14,210 nucleotides of DNA from Spirochaetales bacterium (lineage in GTDB: Bacteria; Spirochaetota; Spirochaetia; SZUA-6): contig QILZ01000225.1 of the NCBI GenBank assembly GCA_003233545.1, positions 1 through 14,210 on the forward strand, written 5' to 3'. Made by a program: the position numbers and the translations under genes. Shown piece after piece: positions 8,205 to 14,210 of the stretch (position 1 is its first letter; each line of letters opens with the position of its first letter). Under the pieces are notes generated by a model that did not search any database, was not told the DNA's origin, and worked only from the letters and a program-made list of their open reading frames with translations.

Positions 8205-9036
8205 AATTCATAAGAAATATTTTAATAATTCCGGAAGAAATATATTTGTTCATCTGGTTTTAATTCTTATTTCTTTTGTTATGCTCGTACCGCTTTACTG
8301 GCTTGTAAAAACAAGCCTTACCGGAGAAAATATTTATATTTACCCGCCGTCATTAATCCCTAAAAATCCGAATTTGTACAATTTTGTGGATGTTTATTAC
8401 TGGATACCTTTTGCAAGATATTTTTTAAACAGCACTATTGTATCCGTAATTGTTGTAATTTCGAATATCATATTTAATTCCATGGCAGGGTTTGCATTAT
8501 GCCGTTCCTTTCCGGGCAAGAAAGCTATCATTCTCGTATATCTCGGGTCGATAATGATCCCTTTTCAGACTACAATTATTCCTGCATTCTTAATTACAAA
8601 AAGATTGGGTCTTTTAAACACTCATCTCGGAATGGCACTTCCTCTTTTTTCTATCATTATATGTATTTTTGTCTTTAAAAACAGTTTCGAGGCCATACCA
8701 TCATCGCTCATCGATTCCGCACGTATAGACGGACTCCCCGACTGGAAAATGATATATAAAATTACACTCCCGCTTTCCAAACCTGCAATTGCAACTAATG
8801 TTATTCTATCCTTCCTCTATTCCTGGAATAGCTTCCTGTGGCCTTTAATAATAATACGGGACAGAAATATGCAGACGCTCCCTTTAGGTTTATCAAGGTT
8901 TTTCAGTTACTTCGAACAGAGCAGCGGACAGATATACGCTTTTAGTATATTGGTCGTAGCACCTGTAATTTTAGTTTTTCTCTTAAGTCAAAAAAGTTTT
9001 ATAGGAAGTATGTTATCCGGAGCGGTAAAGGGATGA
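8197..9036 (+). CDS. Sugar ABC transporter permease (CUT1, MalG/UgpE type)
   Basis: The second inner-membrane permease, 279 residues, the usual length. Hydrophobic segments occur at about 16-38, 77-100, 110-135, 145-162, 199-220 and 245-265. The EAA loop is at 171-193 (LIDSARIDGLPDWKMIYKITLP), followed by KPAIATNVILSFLYSWNSFLWPL, characteristic of the MalG branch. The early WLVKTSLTGENI segment is also typical. GGAGG lies about 12 nt before the ATG. The gene overlaps the first permease by 8 nt, so the pair is translationally coupled and the upstream frameshift could reduce its translation too. No ATP-binding subunit is encoded in the window; CUT1 systems commonly use a shared MsmX-like ATPase encoded elsewhere. 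Confidence 0.93.
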   Translation: MNRIHKKYFNNSGRNIFVHLVLILISFVMLVPLYWLVKTSLTGENIYIYPPSLIPKNPNLYNFVDVYYWIPFARYFLNSTIVSVIVVISNIIFNSMAGFALCRSFPGKKAIILVYLGSIMIPFQTTIIPAFLITKRLGLLNTHLGMALPLFSIIICIFVFKNSFEAIPSSLIDSARIDGLPDWKMIYKITLPLSKPAIATNVILSFLYSWNSFLWPLIIIRDRNMQTLPLGLSRFFSYFEQSSGQIYAFSILVVAPVILVFLLSQKSFIGSMLSGAVKG

Positions 9037-9428
9037 AATTTAAAGTTAATATGGTTTTAAAATATTTAAAAAACAGATTTGTCATTACTTTCCTTTCCAT
9101 AGGGCTGATTATAGGCATCTGGTCAATTTATGTTCAGTATAATAATGATGGAATTATTACGGGAAAAGTTGTCGATGAAACAGGAAAGGGTATTCCCAAT
9201 GCCACTGTCATTATAGTGGAGGAATTATCCGGAGGTATCCAGGAACCTTTAACCACCCGCACGGATGGAAAAGGTAATTTTACATTTAAGGATATCGACT
9301 ATATCGAATTTATAATCAGTGCAAAAAAATCAGGATATACTGCTTCGGATAAGATTAGATATCATCTGTATTTTAAAAGGGAGAATTTTAAGATCCCCAA
9401 ACCTCTCGTATTAAAAAAAGGTTCTTAA
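9033..9428 (+). CDS. Small membrane-anchored protein with carboxypeptidase-regulatory-like domain
   Basis: A 131-residue protein with one N-terminal hydrophobic segment (about 16-35, FVITFLSIGLIIGIWSIYV) preceded by basic residues, so a signal anchor with the rest outside the membrane. Residues about 41-125 fit the carboxypeptidase-regulatory-like beta-sandwich: GIITGKVVDETGKGIPNATV, then TTRTDGKGNFTFKDI, then ISAKKSGYT. These domains usually bind or stabilise partners or glycans and have no catalytic residues. The ATGA junction overlaps the permease stop by 4 nt. The A+T-rich codon use matches the downstream genes. Being inside the transport operon suggests a role at the cell surface with the imported substrate, but I know of no defined function for such a protein in an ABC operon. 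Confidence 0.75.
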   Translation: MKFKVNMVLKYLKNRFVITFLSIGLIIGIWSIYVQYNNDGIITGKVVDETGKGIPNATVIIVEELSGGIQEPLTTRTDGKGNFTFKDIDYIEFIISAKKSGYTASDKIRYHLYFKRENFKIPKPLVLKKGS

Positions 9429-9503
9429 AAATTAAATTATTCTCCTTAAACAGTATTGCCTTTTAAAAGTGTAATATAAGGATTCGTGAAGTTATAAAGC
9501 GAT

Positions 9504-10691
9504 ATGATTATTTTAAAAAACCTGCAATGCGGAATGGCCAGAGAAACGATAGATATAAATGCAACGGACGGGAATATCTGGAATCATAAAAACTCATCCT
9601 TAATTCATATAATTAACGGTAACTTATGTGTCAAATCATTTTCACTTAAATACATAGACAATATATTTTTAATTATCGGATTCGATTTAATAGGGCTGCC
9701 CGGTGCCTATTGTAAAAAGCTTAAGAACGAAATAAACAGAATTTTCAGAATAAAGCCGGCACTAATAGTCATATGCTGGACACATACTCACACAGCACCC
9801 GCAACAATCAATTTTAAAGGTAGGTACTTTGTTCAGCCGGAGTATTTCGATGCACTGACAAAAAAAACAATTAAAGTCATAGAAAAAAGCCTTAATGATA
9901 TGGGAAAATGCCGGACAATAACTTTTTCGAGGAGTAGTGTGGACCTCGTTGTTAACAGGATCGAAACAGGTCGTCTTAAAGATATAAATTCATTAGCATC
10001 GGAACCGGGTAATGTTCTGAACGAATTTAATGTGGTTTTTTTTAACAGAACAGATTCGAAAAAAATTGCTTTGATTAATTATTCCTGCCACAATATAGGG
10101 ATTACAAAAAATGCCGATCATATCCTGTCCGGGGATTTTGCAGGATATACGGAAGATTATCTTGGTTCAGCCGGTATCGATTCCATGTTTTTGCAGGGTT
10201 TCTCCGGCAACCTTAACTCCAAAATACATGGGGGCATTAATATATCAAAAGAAATCGCACTTATTCTATCCGGAGAGACGGTAAAGAATGTAAATAAAGG
10301 TATTCCCATCGAGGGAAACAAAGTATATATGAAGACCGAAAACATCGTACTGGATACAATAGACGGAGGAACGATAACCGTGCAAATACAGATTTTACAA
10401 ATAGCAAATATTCTTTTTTTATTTGCTCCGGGTGAACCATTCTTCGAAATATATTTAAATATAAGGAAAAAAATAAATAAATCAAAAAGATTATTCCTGA
10501 TACCTGTCGGGTATTCCAACAATGGAAGTATCGGATATATTCCCGAAAAAAGATATTATAAAATTAAAGAGGCCTATTATGAAACCGAGGGGAATTATTA
10601 TTCGTATAGAACCCCTGCGTTAAGTGATACTTGCGCTGAAAGAATAACAGATGGGTTTGTAAAACTGATCGGAAGAAACAAATTATCATGA
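9504..10691 (+). CDS. Neutral/alkaline ceramidase-like hydrolase (N-terminal domain family), cytoplasmic
   Basis: A 395-residue protein of the neutral/alkaline non-lysosomal ceramidase family, which contains zinc amidases that hydrolyse N-acyl bonds. Visible landmarks are the THTHTAPA motif (His94, His96), CHNIG (His196), SGDFAGYTEDYL and FLQGFSGNLN corresponding to the family's DFPG and LQG-G-N segments, APGEPFFE (Glu311), and a Tyr-rich segment at 351-366. By position these fit the His, His, Glu and Tyr zinc ligands known in bacterial ceramidase, although I cannot align them here. There is no signal peptide and no C-terminal Ig-like domain; classical secreted ceramidases are about 650 residues. 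It should therefore act on imported material. The ATG at 9504 has only a weak ribosome site. The stop overlaps the NagA-like start by 4 nt, so the two enzymes are probably made together. The true substrate is unlikely to be ceramide. Confidence 0.8.
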   Translation: MIILKNLQCGMARETIDINATDGNIWNHKNSSLIHIINGNLCVKSFSLKYIDNIFLIIGFDLIGLPGAYCKKLKNEINRIFRIKPALIVICWTHTHTAPATINFKGRYFVQPEYFDALTKKTIKVIEKSLNDMGKCRTITFSRSSVDLVVNRIETGRLKDINSLASEPGNVLNEFNVVFFNRTDSKKIALINYSCHNIGITKNADHILSGDFAGYTEDYLGSAGIDSMFLQGFSGNLNSKIHGGINISKEIALILSGETVKNVNKGIPIEGNKVYMKTENIVLDTIDGGTITVQIQILQIANILFLFAPGEPFFEIYLNIRKKINKSKRLFLIPVGYSNNGSIGYIPEKRYYKIKEAYYETEGNYYSYRTPALSDTCAERITDGFVKLIGRNKLS

Positions 10692-11851
10692 AAGCTTACA
10701 ACATTTTACACATAGTAAATGCCAACTCAATTATCGATAACAGCAGAATAGTAATTAAAGATAATATTATTGATAGAATCGATAAAATCGAAAGGGGAGA
10801 TACTTACTATTATGCCGTTCCGGGATTTATCGATATGCACACTCACGGTGGAGACGGAATCGATATTATGGCCGGATCCTATAAGGCCTTTTCCCGTATT
10901 GCAGAGTATAATTTAAAGAACGGAACAACTTCGTTCCTCGGAAGCACTATTACAGCACCGATAAAAGAAATAGAATCCGTTCTTAAAACCGGGAGAGAAT
11001 ATCTACAAATCAACAAAGAAAAATCATCGGGGGGTAAAGAATCCTCTCTATTGGGTTTTCATCTGGAAGGGCCATGGATTTCCCGTAAAAACCTGGGAGC
11101 ACAGAATAAATTATACGTTATCGAAGCTGATCATGACTCTTTGAGTTTTATTAAAAATTATTCGGATATTATTAAAATGGTCACTTTCAGCTATCACAAC
11201 AAAAAAGCCGGAGAATTATTACAGGTTCTGATTAAAGAGAAAATTATCCCAGCCTGCGGGCATGATGAAACACTCGATAATGATATTGTAGAAGGATTTA
11301 AGGAGGGATTAAATCATATAACACATATTTATTCGAACACTTCATCATTCCGGAGAAAAAACGGATTTAAACATCTCGGTACACTCGAAATGGCCCTGAT
11401 GACTCCGGGTGTAAGTATCGAGGTTATTGCGGATAACCGGCATATTACCTGGTATTTCTGGAATTTTATCATTCATAATAAATCATTCGATGACATTATT
11501 ATTGTAAGTGATTCCATAAAAGCTGCCGGGCTGCCTGAAGGCACAAACAAATTATATCACTTAGGGGAACTTGATATTATCATCGATAAAGGAGTAGCCT
11601 GGCTCCCGGATAAATCAGTATTCGCAGGGAGCATAACCAATATGCATAAGATGTTTAAGATATTAATTAAGGATTGGCATGTCGATATCCGTGATGCGGT
11701 TAAAATAACCTCTTTTAACCAGGCTGAAAAACTGCATATATCCGGTAAAACCGGTTCCATAGAACAGGGGAAAGCTGCTGACATAATTCTTATGGATAAG
11801 GCACTCAATATAAAAAAGATAATTAAATCGGGTATCGAAGTTGCTTTATAA
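10688..11851 (+). CDS. nagA: N-acetylglucosamine-6-phosphate deacetylase-like amidohydrolase
   Basis: A 387-residue metal-dependent amidohydrolase, the usual NagA length, expected to remove acetyl from an N-acetyl amino sugar 6-phosphate in the cytoplasm. Seen in order: PGFIDMHTHGGDGID (His51, His53), NGTTSFLGS, GFHLEGPW (Glu127), ACGHDET (His192), NHITHIYS (His210, His213) and VSDS (Asp275). Glu127, His192, His213 and Asp275 match the metal ligands and catalytic Asp of characterised NagA. Two substrate-contact regions deviate: HIYSNTS stands where HLFNAM is usual, and ADNRH where ADGIH is usual. The C-terminus has the normal LH-ISGKTGSIEQGKAADIILMD amidohydrolase end. The substrate may therefore not be GlcNAc-6-phosphate. 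No kinase or PTS gene is present to make a phosphosugar. It is coupled by ATGA overlap to the ceramidase-like gene and overlaps the exporter gene by 11 nt. Confidence 0.82.
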   Translation: MKAYNILHIVNANSIIDNSRIVIKDNIIDRIDKIERGDTYYYAVPGFIDMHTHGGDGIDIMAGSYKAFSRIAEYNLKNGTTSFLGSTITAPIKEIESVLKTGREYLQINKEKSSGGKESSLLGFHLEGPWISRKNLGAQNKLYVIEADHDSLSFIKNYSDIIKMVTFSYHNKKAGELLQVLIKEKIIPACGHDETLDNDIVEGFKEGLNHITHIYSNTSSFRRKNGFKHLGTLEMALMTPGVSIEVIADNRHITWYFWNFIIHNKSFDDIIIVSDSIKAAGLPEGTNKLYHLGELDIIIDKGVAWLPDKSVFAGSITNMHKMFKILIKDWHVDIRDAVKITSFNQAEKLHISGKTGSIEQGKAADIILMDKALNIKKIIKSGIEVAL

Positions 11852-12584
11852 AAACTTTTTACTAATACTCATAATAATATCCTGTGCAAGTTTTATACAG
11901 GGTTCGGTAGGCTTCGGATTTTCGTTAATTTCTGTTCCTCTTTTATCATCATTTTTTTCTCCCATACAGGCTGTAGGAATTAACTCGATTGTAGCTTCGG
12001 TTAACAGTATTATTATTTTTTACCTGTTAAGAAAAGACATTCAGTATAAAAAGACGATTCCTTACATTGTAACCGCTTATGCCTCCATACCTCTCGGTAT
12101 TATTTTTCTTAAATACTTAAATAAAACCGTAATCATGGTCTCTCTTGGTATATCCGTAGTAATTCTTACCCTGTTTTCTATATTTCTTATCAATACAAAG
12201 ACCATGAAATTCTTTAAGAGTAAAATATTCGGTTATATTGCATCTTTTGCATCAGGTTTTTTAGGCGGAGCTTTTACAACTCCGGGTCCGCCTATGATAG
12301 CATATTTTTATAATGTTGATGATTCAAAAATGCAGGCAAAGGCAAACATTCAGTTTTATTTTTTTGCATTGGATTTGTTAATTATCCCGGCTTTTTCTTA
12401 TACAGGTATAATAAATACAAAAATAGCTTTAAACAGTTTTATTTTATTACCTGCAGTAATCATATTCAGTAAAACCGGCGTTATTTTTTCCAAAAAGATA
12501 CCTCCCAAACTGTTTGGTTCCATTGTAAATGTTTTTCTTATCGCCCTTGGATTATATATTCTGATAAAATATTCAATACCTTAA
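11841..12584 (+). CDS. TSUP-family (TauE/SafE) membrane anion transporter
   Basis: A 247-residue, very hydrophobic protein with about eight membrane segments in two halves. The halves carry the TSUP family repeats: FIQGSVGFGFSLISVPLLSSF near the N-terminus, and FASGFLGGAFTTPGPPMIAYF at about 136-156 in the second half. The family moves small anions such as sulfite, sulfoacetate and other organosulfonates, usually outward. The start is TTG at 11841: there is no ATG or GTG in frame before the first membrane segment, and an in-frame stop lies 21 nt upstream. It overlaps the NagA-like gene by 11 nt, so coupling probably compensates for the weak start. Its place in an amidohydrolase/sugar operon suggests it disposes of an anionic end-product, possibly sulfite or a sulfonate if the imported compound carries sulfur. 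The family call is strong; the substrate is unknown. Confidence 0.85.
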   Translation: MLYKNFLLILIIISCASFIQGSVGFGFSLISVPLLSSFFSPIQAVGINSIVASVNSIIIFYLLRKDIQYKKTIPYIVTAYASIPLGIIFLKYLNKTVIMVSLGISVVILTLFSIFLINTKTMKFFKSKIFGYIASFASGFLGGAFTTPGPPMIAYFYNVDDSKMQAKANIQFYFFALDLLIIPAFSYTGIINTKIALNSFILLPAVIIFSKTGVIFSKKIPPKLFGSIVNVFLIALGLYILIKYSIP

Positions 12585-12611
12585 CCGTAGTATTAAATAT
12601 GTACAAAGGCG

Positions 12612-12617
12612 TATAAT
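12612..12617 (+). promoter_or_regulatory. Possible -10 element before the isomerase gene
   Basis: A perfect TATAAT lies in the 109-nt gap between exporter and isomerase genes, but no good -35 box is present at 16-18 bp upstream. It may be a weak or activator-dependent internal promoter, or chance in A+T-rich DNA. Confidence 0.25.
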
Positions 12618-12643
12618 TTACAGGTGATATAAGACATTATAGA

Positions 12644-12680
12644 AGGCAAATTGTACCGGACCGGATGCCTGATTTTTTTT
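12644..12680 (+). terminator. Terminator-like hairpin with T8 tract in the leader of the isomerase gene
   Basis: AGGCA (12644-12648) pairs with TGCCT (12666-12670) around a loop that contains CCGGACCGG, itself able to fold. Eight T residues follow (12673-12680), and the ribosome site AGGGGAG comes directly after. The stem is short, so this is either a weak terminator for the upstream operon or an attenuator-like element before the isomerase. Confidence 0.35.
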
Positions 12681-13045
12681 CAGGGGAGTAATTATGAAAA
12701 AGGAAATAACACTTGGTATCGTTTGTTTTGCAAGAAAAACATTCGATCTACCGGCAGCTTTAAACATCTATAAGAGCTTATCTGAGAAGCTTAAAACGAT
12801 CGAAAATGTCAACCTGGTAATTATTGAAAACCTTGTTATTGAAATTACAGATGCCGGGAAAGCCGGGAAGATATTCAGTAAAAGAGGTGTCGATGCGGTT
12901 GTTGCCATAAGCGGAACATTTCATCTGGGCCACCTTATACTCGAGATAGATAAAATTGTAAAAAAGCCAATTCTACTCTGGGGTATTCCCGAACTGCCTT
13001 ACAATGGAGGTAAAATCCGGCTTAACAGTATATGCGGTCTAAATC

Positions 13046-13107
13046 TAGATGCATCGAATCTCTATAAAAGCGGGGTAGATGCATCGAATCTCTATAAAAG
13101 CGGGGTA
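13046..13107 (+). repeat. 30-bp perfect tandem duplication inside the isomerase gene
   Basis: Two adjacent identical 30-bp units (13046-13075 and 13076-13105), plus two further matching bases. It is in frame and duplicates the ten residues DASNLYKSGV. Perfect identity points to a recent event or an assembly slip. Confidence 0.95.
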
Positions 13108-13654
13108 AAAAATTATCATACAATCATAGGGGAAAATATAGACAAAGACTGGATAGATGCGGTGCGTATTATAAGTGCTTTTAAAGAAGCACATCTTGGA
13201 ATTGCAGGATTCAGGGCTGAAGGGTTTTTTAATCTGAGTTTTAACGATTTAAGCCTCTACAGGGAACTCGGGATACTGCTCGATCATTACGAACTTCAGG
13301 ATGTATATAATGATCCCGCTGATGATAAGGAACCAGGGAGAAGAATAAATGACTTTGAAAATGTGTTTAATATCCGGGGTATTACAGAAGAACAATTTCG
13401 AAAGGTAGTACGGTTAACGGTAAGCATGGATCATTTTATTAAACGCAATTCACTCGATGCATTAGCTGTCCGCTGCTGGCCGGAGTTTGCGGAGAACTAC
13501 GGAATATCTCCCTGTGCAGCGATGTCCCTGCTCCAGTCGGAGCATAAAATTATTGCATGCGAGGGGGATGTCGAAGGCGCTGTTTCCATGCTTGCTCAGA
13601 CCGCCATAGGGGCGGAGACCCCTTTTCTATTTGATTTTTCACAGGTTGATTTTA

Positions 13655-13674
13655 AGCAGAATTTAGCAGAATTT
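13655..13674 (+). repeat. 10-bp perfect tandem duplication causing a +1 frameshift
   Basis: AGCAGAATTT occurs twice in direct succession (13655-13664 and 13665-13674). Removing one copy joins the two isomerase frames and gives VDFKQNFALFWHCGAAP. Confidence 0.92.
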
Positions 13675-14057
13675 CGCCCTTTTCTGGCATTGCGGAGCAG
13701 CACCGTGTAATCTGCGGGATAAAAAATGTCCCGTCTCACTGGATACATACTTTGCAGGCGGGAGAGGTGTAACTGCCGATTTTGTTCTAAAAGATGGTGA
13801 AATTTCCATTCTGCGGATCGATTCTACACCCGGCGGGTACCGGATGTTTTTAAAGAAGGGTAAAGCTGTCTCTACGGAAAAATCACTAAAAGGTACCTAT
13901 ACCAGGGTGGTCTTTGATGAACCTGTTTCTACGGTTTTCAGTAAAATCATCGATAACGGATTTGCCCACCATTTTTCCATGGTATACGGAGATTATATAC
14001 GGCCGTTTATGATATTTGCAAAATTAAAAGGGTGGAAAGTAGTAGACTGAAAATGGC

Positions 14058-14080
14058 AAAGCCGGGTTAAAGCGGCTTTT
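14058..14080 (+). terminator. Probable terminator after the isomerase gene
   Basis: AAAGCCG (14058-14064) and CGGCTTT (14073-14079) form a 7-bp stem with an 8-nt loop, followed by only a short T stretch. It lies 8 nt after the isomerase stop and between convergent genes, so it may serve both directions. Confidence 0.55.
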
Positions 14081-14088
14081 AAAAAAGG

Positions 14089-14210
14089 TTATTTCCCGAT
14101 AGAAATGAGTACTCCGAGAGATGAAAGATGAACAGGCACGGAGTTATTGCTTACCCATGGATCCGTTATATATTCGTTTTGATAGTACAAAACAAGCGAC
14201 CTGTTCTTTC
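14089..14210 (-). CDS. C-terminal end of an unidentified minus-strand gene, possibly a beta-barrel protein
   Basis: The minus-strand frame is open from the window edge to a TAA at 14091-14089. It gives 39 residues: SLVLYYQNEYITDPW, then SVPVHLSSLGVLISIGK at the C-terminus. The alternating polar/hydrophobic pattern and short closing strand resemble the last strands of an outer-membrane barrel, but too little is visible to name it. Its position, convergent on the terminator at 14058-14080, supports it being a real gene end. A competing plus-strand frame from ATG 14128 is also open to the edge. Confidence 0.5.
   Translation of the reverse strand, partial: KNRSLVLYYQNEYITDPWVSNNSVPVHLSSLGVLISIGK

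Larger units (their letters stand above)
12694..14050 (+). pseudogene. L-fucose/L-arabinose isomerase-family protein, frameshifted
   Basis: A sugar isomerase-family protein broken into two frames: 12694-13710, and an open second frame continuing to 14050. The N-terminal part has the Rossmann-like half of the fold (VDAVVAISGTFHLGHLILEI, PILLWGIPELP). The middle holds LAVRCWPEF and CEGDVEGAVSMLAQ, segments that carry metal-binding Glu and Asp in the family. After 13674 the first frame degenerates and stops, while the +1 frame reads ALFWHCGAAPCNLR, then FAGGRGVTADFVLKDGE, and ends FAHHFSMVYGDYIRPF, the family's usual C-terminus. The shift is explained by a 10-bp tandem duplication (13655-13674). 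An in-frame 30-bp tandem duplication (13046-13107) adds ten residues, DASNLYKSGV twice. Without both, the protein would be about 438 residues, near normal size. AGGGGAG is 5 nt before the ATG. The substrate is unknown, and it is probably inactive unless the sequence is in error. Confidence 0.82.

Noticed and set aside
13660..13710. Programmed ribosomal frameshift in the isomerase gene
   Set aside because: No slippery heptamer with downstream structure is evident, and a perfect 10-bp tandem duplication fully explains the +1 shift.
14128..14210. Plus-strand frame from ATG 14128 open to the right edge (MNRHGVIAYPW)
   Set aside because: It is antisense to a minus-strand frame with a more protein-like sequence that ends properly beside a terminator. 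It has only a weak ribosome site. It cannot be fully excluded with so little sequence.

Overview
The window most resembles a free-living member of the Spirochaetota, judged from protein style rather than any marker gene. The solute-binding protein matures to an SGGQKE-type N-terminus often seen in spirochaetal sugar-binding proteins. A lipoprotein has a permissive lipobox, and there is a large LVIVD-repeat protein. No rRNA, tRNA, CRISPR array, insertion sequence or phage gene was seen. Base composition is uneven: the minus-strand pair at 569-5593 looks clearly richer in G+C than the A+T-rich genes from about 7300 to 12600.

Layout. (1) 1-474 is the C-terminal end of a Gfo/Idh/MocA-family oxidoreductase entering from the left. 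(2) 569-5593, minus strand, is a two-gene operon. The promoter-proximal gene encodes an exported protein with a beta-barrel-like N-terminus, a transglutaminase-like domain and TPRs. The second encodes a lipoprotein with Ig/FnIII-like domains and 14 LVIVD repeats. (3) 5594-5893 is a divergent promoter region with a good sigma-70-like promoter on each strand. (4) 5894-12584, plus strand, is one apparent catabolic operon: CUT1 sugar-binding protein, an intergenic hairpin, two permeases, a small membrane-anchored carboxypeptidase-regulatory-like protein, a neutral-ceramidase-like hydrolase, a NagA-like deacetylase and a TSUP (TauE/SafE) exporter. Most junctions overlap by 4-11 nt. (5) 12694-14050 is an L-fucose/L-arabinose isomerase-family gene broken by a frameshift. 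(6) 14058-14080 is a probable terminator, and 14089-14210 is the end of a minus-strand gene.

How the genes may work together (inference). The ABC transporter imports a carbohydrate. The ceramidase-like and NagA-like enzymes, both without signal peptides and coupled by a 4-nt overlap, would remove acyl groups from an amide-containing compound in the cytoplasm. The isomerase would convert the sugar released. The TSUP protein would export a small anion, for example sulfite or an organosulfonate. No kinase or ATP-binding subunit lies in the window; in CUT1 systems the ATPase is often shared and encoded elsewhere.

The most notable observation is that this cluster carries three separate lesions: a frameshift at the start of the first permease, an in-frame 30-bp tandem duplication in the isomerase, and a 10-bp tandem duplication that frameshifts the isomerase. 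Removing the 10-bp copy restores a family-like sequence through the WHCGAAP motif. Either the pathway is decaying in this strain or the assembly has local errors.
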